From NCBI GenBank assembly GCA_964486865.1, contig CAZAOZ010000004.1:1-64000 (forward strand): a DNA stretch of 64,000 nucleotides. Direction: 5' to 3'. Source of the DNA: Ga0077527 sp964486865. GTDB lineage: Bacteria > Pseudomonadota > Gammaproteobacteria > Burkholderiales > SG8-41. The stretch's first letter is position 1. The number at the start of each line of letters is the position of its first letter. Both the position numbers and the translations under genes were made by a program. Shown in pieces: positions 17,111-25,033 of this stretch. Below the pieces are notes generated by a model. The model was not told the origin of the DNA, ran no database searches, and worked only from the letters and a program-made list of their open reading frames with translations.

Positions 17111-18532
17111 TCAAACCTTGCTGCGCGGTTTGGCCGGCTGCGGCAAATCACATTTAAGGAATTGCCCGCGACCGCGCCTGGCCGGCAACTTGCCGTCGTC
17201 ATAGATCACTTCTCCGCGTGATAGCGTCATTTTTGGCCAGCCCTTGATCTTCATGCCTTCGTACGGCGTGTAATCCACGCGATGATGCAGCATGGCATTG
17301 GTGATTGTGAGTTCGCGATCGGCATCCCAGATCACCAGATCGGCATCGCTGCCCACTGCAATCGTGCCTTTACGTGGATATAACCCGTAAATCTTGGCAG
17401 GATTGGTTGCCGTCAATGCAACAAAGGTATTGATGTCCATGCGTCCCTTGCCGACGCCTTCCGAGAACAACAATGGCAAGCGCGTCTCAAGCCCGGGGAT
17501 GCCGTTTGGAATGTGGCGAAACGGCACCGCCTTTCCGCCCGGCTTTTTTCCATGCGCATCGTCGTAGCGGAATGGCGCGTGATCGGATGAAAATACCTGG
17601 AACACACCGGAGGCCAATCCATCCCATACCGATTGCTGATGCGCCTTGTCGCGCGGCGGCGGACTGCACACGCATTTCGCGCCTTCAAAACCCTCCGCAT
17701 CGAGGTCTTCCGCGGTCAAAAACAGATACTGCGGGCAGGTTTCCGCATAGATTCTCAGGCCCCTGCCCTGCGCCCAGCGTATCTGCTCGGCTGCCGCTCC
17801 GCCCGACACGTGCACAATCAGCACGGGCACATCCACCAGTTCGGACAGGGAAATCGCCCGGTGCGTGGCTTCGCGCTCCACCACCGCCGGACGCGAAGCT
17901 GCGTGGTACTTGGGCGCATCCAGTCCGGCCTGCTCCAGCGTGTCGGTGAGCCAAGCGATGCAGTCCGAGTTCTCCGCGTGGATCATCGCCATCGCGCCCT
18001 CCCGCCGCGCCAGCGCCAGCACTTGCAGTATCTGCAGGTCGTTGAGCTTGAGGTCATCGTAGGTCATGTAGATCTTGAACGAGGTGTAGCCCGACTTGAT
18101 CAGCTCGGGCAACTCCTCGCGCAGCACGGTATCGGTGGGATCCGTCACGATCAGGTGAAACGCGTAGTCCACCAGCGACTGTCCCTCGGCGCGGCGGTGA
18201 TAATCATCCACTGCCGCCATCAACCCCCGCCCCTTGACCTGCGCCGCAAACGGGATGATCGTGGTGGTCCCGCCACAGGCCGCGGAAATCGAACCGCTTT
18301 CAAAGCCATCCGCCATCACCATGGGCTCCGGCATGGGCTGATCGAGGTGGCAATGCGCATCTACACCGCCGGGCGTGACGATCATGCCCCGCGCGTCGAT
18401 CTCGCGCTTTCCCCGCGGCAGATCAGCGCCCAGCGCCGCAATGCGGCCATCACGCACGCCGATATCACAGACCACGGTATCGGCAGCGGTCGCCACCGTG
18501 CCGGCGCGAATCACCAGATCAAACGGTTCCAT
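17111..18532 (-). CDS. Dihydropyrimidinase/hydantoinase
   Basis: A 473-residue cyclic amidohydrolase. All metal ligands are present: H60 and H62 in DAHCHLD, the carboxylated lysine K153 in SFKIYMTYDD, H185 in IHAEN, H241 in IVHVSGG and D317 in SSDHAP. The family opens hydantoins or dihydropyrimidines to N-carbamoyl products. Length is typical. It sits about 20 bp after an Asp/Glu-racemase-family gene, a pairing familiar from hydantoin utilisation clusters. No N-carbamoyl-amino-acid hydrolase is found in the window, so the pathway is incomplete here. Confidence 0.9.
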   Translation of the reverse strand: MEPFDLVIRAGTVATAADTVVCDIGVRDGRIAALGADLPRGKREIDARGMIVTPGGVDAHCHLDQPMPEPMVMADGFESGSISAACGGTTTIIPFAAQVKGRGLMAAVDDYHRRAEGQSLVDYAFHLIVTDPTDTVLREELPELIKSGYTSFKIYMTYDDLKLNDLQILQVLALARREGAMAMIHAENSDCIAWLTDTLEQAGLDAPKYHAASRPAVVEREATHRAISLSELVDVPVLIVHVSGGAAAEQIRWAQGRGLRIYAETCPQYLFLTAEDLDAEGFEGAKCVCSPPPRDKAHQQSVWDGLASGVFQVFSSDHAPFRYDDAHGKKPGGKAVPFRHIPNGIPGLETRLPLLFSEGVGKGRMDINTFVALTATNPAKIYGLYPRKGTIAVGSDADLVIWDADRELTITNAMLHHRVDYTPYEGMKIKGWPKMTLSRGEVIYDDGKLPARRGRGQFLKCDLPQPAKPRSKV

Positions 18533-18552
18533 TTCAACTCGCCGGTTAGCTC

Positions 18553-19278
18553 TTACTGCAACTCAAACACGCTTCCCCAACCTTTGACGCGTCGGGTATC
18601 CACTCCGGCCATCGCCAATGAATGCCAGACCGCGGTGGTGACCGTATCGTAGACGGGGATCCCGGTATCAGCCTCCCATTGCTGCACCAGATGCGCTGCC
18701 CGCAGATTGGTGCAATACGTCGTAATCGCATCCGGTTTCTGCGCGGCCGTCTCGCGCACCATCCGCGTGAGTTGCTCCTCGCTGATCTGACAGAAATCCC
18801 AGTTCACTGAAATGTTCAGGTGGCGCTCTGCGATGATGTCCATGCCGGCCTTGCCGAAATTGGGAATGATTTTTTCCATGACGGCATCAAGATAAGGCGC
18901 CACCATGCCCAGTGTGCGCTTGCCCCCACGCCGCATGATGTCCTGCAGGGCCAGCGTTGAAGTGGTTGCGGGAATGCCTGTCGCGGCGGTAATTTCCCCG
19001 CACAGCGCGACATCCGCCTCCATGCCCAGCCATCCCGCCGAGGTGCCGTTCCATGCGATCACATCCACCTTGGCATCGGCCAGCAATTTGGCGGCTTCAA
19101 TCACCTTGCGATTATCGAACTGCCCGAGCGCCGCATCCTTGAGCGAGATTTCCGTCACTCTGAAGCGCCCGAAATGCGCGGACACTTCCGGCAACCCCCT
19201 GAGCATTTCAAAGGTCAGCGGCTCCAGCGACGTGTTCGATGACGGAGTCAACATTCCCAGTCTTACCCGCTTAAGCAT
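18553..19278 (-). CDS. Asp/Glu racemase superfamily enzyme (maleate isomerase/AMDase-like)
   Basis: A 241-residue protein of the aspartate/glutamate racemase superfamily. Only the C-terminal catalytic cysteine is clear, C189 in TTYCTNLRA. The place of the N-terminal cysteine is taken by Gly-Thr-Ser in WNGTSAGWLG (residues 78-80). This pattern resembles arylmalonate decarboxylase, which uses one Cys, rather than two-Cys racemases or maleate isomerase. A run of Gs (GGGGGG) precedes the ATG. Next to a hydantoinase, hydantoin racemase would be the default annotation, but the missing Cys argues for caution. Confidence 0.75.
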   Translation of the reverse strand: MLKRVRLGMLTPSSNTSLEPLTFEMLRGLPEVSAHFGRFRVTEISLKDAALGQFDNRKVIEAAKLLADAKVDVIAWNGTSAGWLGMEADVALCGEITAATGIPATTSTLALQDIMRRGGKRTLGMVAPYLDAVMEKIIPNFGKAGMDIIAERHLNISVNWDFCQISEEQLTRMVRETAAQKPDAITTYCTNLRAAHLVQQWEADTGIPVYDTVTTAVWHSLAMAGVDTRRVKGWGSVFELQ

Positions 19279-19385
19279 TACCCCCCCTTTTTTTACAGCG
19301 TGTTGTCAGCGCCGGCCGCGCAAGTTCAGATGCGACTTGCCCGCAATCAGATCCGTTTCAGCGCATCGTGCTTTCTGCTTCGCAC

Positions 19386-20369
19386 TTATTCGGTCTGAAT
19401 CTTCGAATCGCGTATGACCTTGCCAAACCGGTCAGTTTCAGATTTGACGAAATTCCGGAATTCTTCCGGAGATTTTGTAGTGACGGTGCTGACACCGCCC
19501 TCGACCAACCGCTTCTGGACCAGGGCGTTGTTCATCGTCTCGTGCGCAACCTGGTGCAGCTTGTTCACCACGGTTCGCGAAGTGCCGGCCGGCACGAACA
19601 ATCCCTGCCATGATCCGACGGTCATGTCGAAGCCCTGTTCGCTCATCGTTGGAACTTCAGGCAGCGCAGGATTGCGTCCCGGCGATACCACACCGATCAT
19701 GCGCATGCGATTGCTTTTGACATACGGCAGCGCAGAGGAAAAGGTGATGAATGCCATTTGTACTTCATTGGCGATCAGGCCGACATTGGCCGGGCCGGCG
19801 CCGCCCTTATAAGGTACACCGACAGCGCTGGTGCCGGTCATGTTGAGAAACATGATCATTTCCAGGTTGTTGGCGCTGCTCGGCGCGGCAGAGCCATAGT
19901 TCAGTTTTCCGGGATTGGCTTTCAGATGCGCCGCCAATTCCTTGGCGGATCTGGCTGCCAGTGTGGGATTGACGACCAGGCTGCCCGGCACATCGACCAC
20001 TTGTGTAATCGGTATCAGATCCTTCAGTGGCTTGTACGGAAACTTGAGGTAGTAGACAGGGTTGATCGCCATCGTGCCGACGTTGCCGAGCAGGAACGTA
20101 TAACCATCGGCGCTGGCGCGGACTGCGGTTTCAACGCCGATATTACCCGCGGCGCCGGAACGGTTGTCGACGACCACTTGTTGTTTCAGCAACTCCGACA
20201 TCATGGGCTGGATAATCCGCGCGACATGGTCGGATGCACCGCCGGGGGCGAAGGGCACGATCATGCGCACAGGGCGGTTCGGATAATCGGCTTGCGCCTG
20301 CACGCCGCCAGCGATACCCCATAAAGCGATTACGCACAGGGCGAATCTATTACTTTTCAGCAATTTCAT
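19386..20369 (-). CDS. Bug-family (TctC-like) periplasmic solute receptor
   Basis: A 327-residue receptor with signal peptide MKLLKSNRFALCVIALWGIA and the hallmark YPNRPVRMIVPFAPGGASDH. The C-terminal EEFRNFVKSETDRFGKVI fits the family. A strong AGGAGG lies before the ATG. It is the first gene of a minus-strand run with the racemase-like and hydantoinase genes, so it may supply their substrate. No TctA or TctB partner is nearby. Confidence 0.9.
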   Translation of the reverse strand: MKLLKSNRFALCVIALWGIAGGVQAQADYPNRPVRMIVPFAPGGASDHVARIIQPMMSELLKQQVVVDNRSGAAGNIGVETAVRASADGYTFLLGNVGTMAINPVYYLKFPYKPLKDLIPITQVVDVPGSLVVNPTLAARSAKELAAHLKANPGKLNYGSAAPSSANNLEMIMFLNMTGTSAVGVPYKGGAGPANVGLIANEVQMAFITFSSALPYVKSNRMRMIGVVSPGRNPALPEVPTMSEQGFDMTVGSWQGLFVPAGTSRTVVNKLHQVAHETMNNALVQKRLVEGGVSTVTTKSPEEFRNFVKSETDRFGKVIRDSKIQTE

Positions 20370-20437
20370 GGTTTTCCTCCTATTGAATAACTAGAATAAC
20401 CGGGTCGGACCCACGCCACAATTTATTTTATAGAACA

Positions 20438-20499
20438 CCAGGGGTCAGAGTCGGCATTTTTTTAAGTACATGAAAACAATGCCGACTCCGACTCCTGGC
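20438..20499. repeat. 62-bp imperfect inverted repeat
   Basis: The left arm CCAGGGGTCAGAGTCGGCAT pairs with the right arm ATGCCGACTCCGACTCCTGG around a loop of about 20 bases. It lies in the promoter-side gap of the Bug gene at 19386. A weaker third copy, CAGACCCTTGGT, follows at about 20504. Arms beginning GGGGTCAGAGTCG resemble ends seen near REP-associated transposases, but no transposase is present. Confidence 0.6.
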
Positions 20500-20584
20500 A
20501 TTCAGACCCTTGGTATTTACTGACTGCAACTGCGCCACAGTAGCCCGTCTCTTTGCTTCCTGTCAAAAACAGCCGGGGTTACAT

Positions 20585-20830
20585 TCATGCGTTGGCATCA
20601 ATGGCCTCGATCAATAATTTCGCAATGGCTGCCGTGGACTGCGGGTTTTGTCCGGTGACCAGACGTCCGTCACGAACCGCGTGGCTTGTAAAATTATCAC
20701 TGCACTCGAATTTGGCGCCCAGTTCACGCAACCGGCTTTCGAGCAGGAACGGCTCCACGCCCATGAGCTTGATCTGGTCCGTTTCCGCGTTGGTGAAGCT
20801 GTTCACTTTCAGATCCTTGACCAGCGGCTC
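20585..20830 (-). pseudogene. C-terminal stub of a DJ-1/PfpI-family protein
   Basis: About 80 residues match the end of a class I amidotransferase-like DJ-1/PfpI (Hsp31-type) protein: LVKDLKVNSFTNAETDQIKL, then VEPFLLESRLRELGAKFECS and VRDGRLVTGQNPQST. The N-terminal half with the nucleophilic cysteine is missing. Upstream of about 20830 the frame no longer resembles the family; there the opposite strand carries the tail of a Bug receptor. The two stubs are joined head to head by a deletion or rearrangement. Confidence 0.75.
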
Positions 20831-20835
20831 GCAGC

Positions 20836-20946
20836 AATGAGCGCGGTTGGCGGTGGCGAATCTCCAGCGCAGTTCAGCGCATTCGTTAAAGCCGAAATAG
20901 GCAAATGGGCAAAGATATCGAAGGAAGCCGGACTCAAAGTCGATTA
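20836..20946 (+). pseudogene. C-terminal stub of a Bug-family receptor
   Basis: The plus strand encodes GESPAQFSAFVKAEIGKW and then AKISKEAGLKVD before a stop. This is the characteristic last 30 or so residues of Bug/TctC receptors. Everything upstream is replaced by the DJ-1/PfpI stub on the other strand. It shows that a fifth Bug gene once lay here. Confidence 0.75.
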
Positions 20947-21104
20947 AGCCCATCGCTGATTGCTATCGCGGGCTCTCATGATTGGCGTCGGGGCCGGATG
21001 CCGGGCCTATGGCATACTCATGACCGGGTGCCCGCCCCTGATATCGGGCCGCGCGGCTGGTCCAAGCAAAAAAATCACATCTGACACCTGCCAGGAGACA
21101 TCGC
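20947..21104. other. Intergenic region upstream of an alpha/beta hydrolase
   Basis: No gene is seen. An AGGAGA ribosome site is present just before the ATG at 21105, so the promoter of the hydrolase probably lies here. Confidence 0.4.
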
Positions 21105-21986
21105 ATGCCTTACGCCAGTTCCGGTGACATCAAGCTCTATTACGAAGAAGCCGGACGCGGAACACCCATTGTGTTCGTTCACGAGTTTGCGGATGACTTG
21201 TACAGCTGGGAGGCGCAAATGCGCTTCTTCTCGCGCCGCTATCGTTGCATTGCCTTCAACGCGCGCGGCTATCCGCCTTCGGATGTGCCGCGTGCGCGCT
21301 CTCGATACTCCCAGGCCATCGCCACCGACGACATCGCCAACGTAATGCGCCACCTCAAGCTCAAAAAAGCGCACATCATCGGATGCTCTATGGGCGGCTA
21401 TGCCACTGTGCACTTCGGGTTGCGTTACGCGCGGCTGGCATTGTCGCTTACGGCCATCGGCGTGGGTTACGGCTCCGACCGTGACAAGCGCGCTCAATTC
21501 ATGAAAGATACGGATGTCTTTGCACGCCGCTTCGATGAGCTCGGCACCAAAGAGGCAATCAAGCCATATCAGATCGGCCCCTCGCGCGTTCAATACCAGA
21601 ACAAGGATCCCCGCGGGTTTGCGCAATTCTGCGCCGCATTTGCCAAACATCCGGCGCTCAGTTCCGCCAATACGCTGCGCGGCGTGCAGGCAAAGCGGCC
21701 CACTATCCAAAGTTTGGAACGCGGCCTGCGTAGCCTCAAGGTGCCGCTGCACATGGTCACTGGCGACGAGGACAACAATTGTCTCGAGCCCGGAATCTTC
21801 ATTAAGCGGGTGTGTCCCTCAGCTTGCCTCACCGTAGTGCCGAATACCGGTCATGCGGTGAACGTAGAAGAACCTGATCTGTTCAACCGTCTTACCGCCG
21901 AATTTCTCGCACAGGTGGATTCCGGTCGCTGGCGCCCTCGGGATCCGCGCTCGCTCGTTAAGTCGACCATGGCGCCAGGCAAATAA
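21105..21986 (+). CDS. Alpha/beta-fold hydrolase
   Basis: A 293-residue hydrolase. The nucleophile elbow is GCSMGG (Ser), the acid is the Asp in TGDEDNN, and the base is the His in NTGHAVNVEEP. HEF in IVFVHEF takes the place of the usual HG oxyanion motif. The substrate is unknown; esters, lactones or C-C bonds are all possible for this fold. The gene is intact but sits between two blocks of broken genes, so its original partners may have been lost. Confidence 0.8.
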   Translation: MPYASSGDIKLYYEEAGRGTPIVFVHEFADDLYSWEAQMRFFSRRYRCIAFNARGYPPSDVPRARSRYSQAIATDDIANVMRHLKLKKAHIIGCSMGGYATVHFGLRYARLALSLTAIGVGYGSDRDKRAQFMKDTDVFARRFDELGTKEAIKPYQIGPSRVQYQNKDPRGFAQFCAAFAKHPALSSANTLRGVQAKRPTIQSLERGLRSLKVPLHMVTGDEDNNCLEPGIFIKRVCPSACLTVVPNTGHAVNVEEPDLFNRLTAEFLAQVDSGRWRPRDPRSLVKSTMAPGK

Positions 21987-22025
21987 GCCTGCATGATAGC
22001 GCCCCCACACTTTAAAGACGAAACA

Positions 22026-22330
22026 ATGCCCGTCACCCTGATCGAGAACTTTCGAGCCGTTTTCTACGCACCTTTTTACGCCGCGTTTGCACTCGGAGCC
22101 TACGAGACTGAAGGTGTGGATGTTCGCCTTGAGATGTCGGCTGCGGCCGACAAGACCTTGACTGGACTATTGACAGGAACGGGGCATGTTTCGTGGGGCG
22201 GTCCGATGCGGCTAATGCATGCACTGGATGAGAATCCAGGAAGCGGTCTTGTCGGTTTCTGTGAAGTGGTCGGTCGCGACCCCTTCTACTTACTCGGTCG
22301 CGAGCCCAACGATAACTTTTGCATGAGCGA
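22026..22330 (+). pseudogene. N-terminal piece of an NMT1/SsuA-like ABC substrate-binding protein
   Basis: About 100 residues from MPVTLIENFRAVFYAPFYAA through GVDVRLEMS and TGHVSWGGPMRLM to REPNDNF match the first lobe of an NMT1/THI5-like periplasmic binding protein. No signal peptide is present and the second lobe is missing. After about 22325 the homology switches, in another frame, to an amidohydrolase. The joint is a deletion scar. The open frame to 22439 is therefore not a real gene. Confidence 0.7.
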
Positions 22331-22551
22331 CCTTTCCGGATATCTGGGACCCGCTGGCGCGCGTGTTCGACGCGTGGGGCTTCGAGCGCTGCCTGTGGGG
22401 CACCGACTGGACCCGCGCTTTTGCGGTCGTCAACTATGAGCAGGCGGTCGAGCCGTTCCGGTTAACTGATCGATTGAGCGACAGCGAACGCGCGATGCTG
22501 ATGGGTGGCGCCTGCGCCAAAGCCTACGGCTGGATGCCAAAGGTGAAATAG
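22331..22551 (+). pseudogene. C-terminal piece of an amidohydrolase-2 (TIM-barrel) protein
   Basis: In the frame used from 22333, the sequence reads DIWDPLARVFDAWGFERC and then LWGTDWTRAFAVVNYEQAVE. The LWGTDW box and the C-terminal GGACAKAYGW are characteristic of amidohydrolase-2 family proteins. The N-terminal metal-binding part is absent. It is fused out of frame to the NMT1-like fragment upstream. Confidence 0.75.
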
Positions 22552-22571
22552 CAGCACATGGACAGCGAGCC

Positions 22572-22608
22572 CGTAGGGTGGGCACGCTCCGCTTTGCCCA
22601 CCCTACGG
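22572..22608. repeat. REP-like hairpin with GTAGGGTGGGC arms
   Basis: CGTAGGGTGGGCACGCTCC is followed by its near-perfect reverse complement CGCTTTGCCCACCCTACGG. It lies between the amidohydrolase stub and the 3' end of lutA. The same hairpin type is familiar between genes in many proteobacteria; it may act as a transcription end or mRNA stabiliser. Confidence 0.65.
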
Positions 22609-22614
22609 AAATCA

Positions 22615-23349
22615 CTAATTCCCTTTCTTCTCCGCCAGCACTTCGGCGATGTGCAGTACTTGCGTCTTCGCGTCCCCGCGCCGGCGCAGCCGGCCTTCGA
22701 TGTTGAGCATGCAGCCGAGGTCGCCGAGCACCACGGCATCGGCGCCGCTGGCGGCGATGTTCTCGCACTTGCGCTCGGCGATGTGCGATGAAATTTCCCC
22801 GAACTTGATGGCGAAGGCGCCGCCGAAACCGCAGCACTGCTCACACTCGTTCATTTCCTTCAACTGCACGCCTTCGACCTGCGCCAGCAACGCGCGCGGT
22901 TGCTGTTTGACACCCAGCTCGCGCAGTCCGGCGCAGGAGTCATGATAAGTTATTGTTTTTATTGATGTTTTTGACTTGGGCGCGTAATGCGCGACATTCG
23001 CCAGGAAGTCGGTGAGTTCGTACGTGCGCTCCGCCAGCACGCGCAACGCGGCGCGCTCGGCTTCCGGCACATCGTTCAGCAGATCGGGATAGTGGGTGCG
23101 CATCATGCCGGCGCAGGAACCCGACGGCGCAACCACATATTCACAATCAGCGAATTCGCGCGCGACCTTGCGCGCCAGCGCCACCGCTGATGCGCGATCG
23201 CCGGAGTTGTAACCAGGCTGGCCGCAACAGGTCTGCGCCTCCGGCACCACGACCTCGCAGCCTGCAGCCTGCAGCAGTTCGAGTGCAGCGAAGCCGATGC
23301 GCGGGCGCATGAGATCGACAAGACATGTGACGAACAGGCCGACTTTCAT
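22615..23349 (-). CDS. lutA: LutA-type iron-sulfur oxidoreductase subunit of lactate oxidation
   Basis: A protein of about 244 residues of the CCG-domain family. Cysteine motifs are CCGQPGYNSG, SGSCAGMM, HDSCAGLREL and CCGFGG, as in LutA/YkgE. ATG 23349 begins MKVGLFVTCLVDLMRP; an upstream extension has no support. The codons just before TYHDSC lie in an AT-rich tract (22944-22973) that encodes SKTSIKTI and matches a motif repeated elsewhere. lutB and lutC are about 14 kb away on the same strand, so the usual operon has been split. Confidence 0.88.
   Translation of the reverse strand: MKVGLFVTCLVDLMRPRIGFAALELLQAAGCEVVVPEAQTCCGQPGYNSGDRASAVALARKVAREFADCEYVVAPSGSCAGMMRTHYPDLLNDVPEAERAALRVLAERTYELTDFLANVAHYAPKSKTSIKTITYHDSCAGLRELGVKQQPRALLAQVEGVQLKEMNECEQCCGFGGAFAIKFGEISSHIAERKCENIAASGADAVVLGDLGCMLNIEGRLRRRGDAKTQVLHIAEVLAEKKGN
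22944..22973 (+). repeat. AT-rich dispersed motif, copy 2 (inside lutA)
   Basis: GATAAGTTATTGTTTTTATT then GATGTTTTTG fits the family pattern seen at 5176 while remaining in frame within lutA. The codons it forces (AAA, ACA, TCA, ATA) are unlike the GC-ending codons on both sides. Confidence 0.6.
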
Positions 23350-23411
23350 GGTTTGTGCATTTCCGGCGATTTTTGAACTGCGGCCACTATACCAGCCGCG
23401 GCAATGCGCAT

Positions 23412-24386
23412 TCAGCCGACACGCCACGGTCGCAGATAAGACAACCGGTCACTCGTCTGCACGATGATATGTTTGACCACCTTGTCGCGCACGATGTGCA
23501 GCGTGACGTCACTGCCCGCCGTGCAGCTGCCCCACAACCGCTCGTAGAACTCGCTCTGGCTGCCGACGGAATCGCCGCCGACGCCGAGGATGATGTCGCC
23601 GCGCCGGAGCCCCGCATGATCCGCCGGTGATTCGTGGAGCACGCGCGTCACCACCACATGGCCATCGACCTGCTCTGAATTCATGCCCAGCCACGGCCGC
23701 GCCCTGCCGCTGCGCCGGCCGTCGCGCACCAGATCATCGAGCACATCTTTCAGCAGATTGATCGGCACGAACATATTGCCGGGAAACGCGACGCCGGCGT
23801 TCAGCGTGTCGCTGACCCACAGCGAGGCGATGCCCACCAGCCGGCCTTCGCCGTCGAACAGTGCGGCGCCGCTGTGCTCGTAGCGCGGCGGCGCGGTGAA
23901 CAAGGCGTCGTCGATCATGTACTCCCACCAGCCGGTGAAACGGCGGCGCGACACCAGCGCCACGCCGGAAACGCCGCCCGCGGACGGATGCCCCGCCACC
24001 ACCAGGCTCTGCAGCTCGGCCAGACCGGCTGAATCGCCAAGCACCACCGGCGCGCACGGCGGCGCCGGGCTCGCCCGCAGCAGGCCGAAACCGGTGGCAT
24101 GATCAAAACCGACCACGCTCGCCGGATAGATTTTGTTGTCGCCCGTCATCACCAGCACCGATGCCGCCTCCAGCACCAGATAGCCGATGGTCAGGATCAG
24201 CCCCCGGTCATCGATGACAATGCCGGTACCTTCGCGCTCGGCGCCCAGCGTGTCGGCGGTGCGCGCGCCCTCGACCGCGCGGATCGACAGCTTGACCACC
24301 GCATCGAGCGGCGGCTCCGCGGGGCGCGGAATGCCGTTGGTGGCGCGCCAGGCCGCGAGCGCCGCGGCAAACAGGGAAACCGTCAC
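23412..24386 (-). CDS. S1C-type trypsin-like protein with PDZ domain, probably catalytically dead
   Basis: A 324-residue protein with an N-terminal hydrophobic start, a DegP-like protease domain (about 50-215) and a PDZ domain (about 232-310). The Ser position is kept (S172 in YEHSGAALF), but the expected His in ILTNAHVV is Tyr (ILTIGYLV, Y69) and the expected Asp in the D-x-x-T-D-L-A-L-L motif is Gly (DHATGFGLL, G99). It is therefore likely a pseudoprotease acting as a binding or chaperone-like protein. Its start overlaps the greB stop by 4 bp, so the two are coupled. Confidence 0.78.
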   Translation of the reverse strand: MTVSLFAAALAAWRATNGIPRPAEPPLDAVVKLSIRAVEGARTADTLGAEREGTGIVIDDRGLILTIGYLVLEAASVLVMTGDNKIYPASVVGFDHATGFGLLRASPAPPCAPVVLGDSAGLAELQSLVVAGHPSAGGVSGVALVSRRRFTGWWEYMIDDALFTAPPRYEHSGAALFDGEGRLVGIASLWVSDTLNAGVAFPGNMFVPINLLKDVLDDLVRDGRRSGRARPWLGMNSEQVDGHVVVTRVLHESPADHAGLRRGDIILGVGGDSVGSQSEFYERLWGSCTAGSDVTLHIVRDKVVKHIIVQTSDRLSYLRPWRVG

Positions 24387-24925
24387 GCACCACCCCCATC
24401 CACGGCCAGTGCCTCGTAGCGCACATCGGTGATGGCGATGTCTTCGACGCCGCCGGGTGTCGCCATCCTGATGGTGTCGCCGGCACGGTGCTTGAGCAGC
24501 GCCTTGGCGATCGGCGAAATCCAGCTGACATGGCCGCGCGGCAGATCGACTTCATCCATGCCGACTATGGTCACGGTATGCGCGGTGCCGCTGCCATCGA
24601 CATAATCCACAGTCGCACCGAAAAAAATCTGGTCGGTGTCGCCGCGCGCTGCCGGATCGACGACCACGGAATGATCCAGCCGCCTGCCGAGGTAATGGAT
24701 GCGGCGGTCGATTTCGCGCAGACGTTTCTTGCCGTAGATGTAATCGCCGTTCTCGGAACGGTCGCCGTTCGACGCCGCCCAGGATATGACCTTCACCAGT
24801 TCCGGCCGCTCGACGTCGAGCAACTGCGTCAACTCCCGCTTCAGGCGCGCGTAGCCGCCGGGCGTCACGTAATTCTTCGGCGGCGCGGGCGCGGGTGCGG
24901 ACGGGGTTCGGGTGCGGACAGTCAT
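24383..24925 (-). CDS. greB: Transcription elongation factor GreB
   Basis: A 180-residue Gre factor. The N-terminal coiled coil starts at NYVTPGGYARLKREL and carries the acidic tip in SNGDRSENGDYIYGKKRLRE, which reaches into the RNA polymerase channel to stimulate cleavage of backtracked RNA. The C-terminal FKBP-like domain follows, with SPIAKALL. The KRLREIDRRIHYLGRRL segment favours GreB over GreA. A Pro/Ala-rich N-terminal extension of about 15 residues precedes the domain. Confidence 0.92.
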   Translation of the reverse strand: MTVRTRTPSAPAPAPPKNYVTPGGYARLKRELTQLLDVERPELVKVISWAASNGDRSENGDYIYGKKRLREIDRRIHYLGRRLDHSVVVDPAARGDTDQIFFGATVDYVDGSGTAHTVTIVGMDEVDLPRGHVSWISPIAKALLKHRAGDTIRMATPGGVEDIAITDVRYEALAVDGGGA

Positions 24926-25033
24926 GACACGGTCAGTTTAACGAAACGGCGCGCGCCACGGCATTGGCCGAAGGAGATTTCATATTGTAAAATGCGCCGC
25001 GAGCCCACTATTTCATCCAATTCAAGGTTCCCC

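Noticed and set aside
20585..20953. 122-residue DJ-1/PfpI protein
   Set aside because: The first 40 residues do not match the family and lie opposite a Bug stub; the nucleophile half is gone.
21993..22439. 148-residue frame as a whole receptor gene
   Set aside because: Homology stops at about residue 110 and switches frame into an amidohydrolase.
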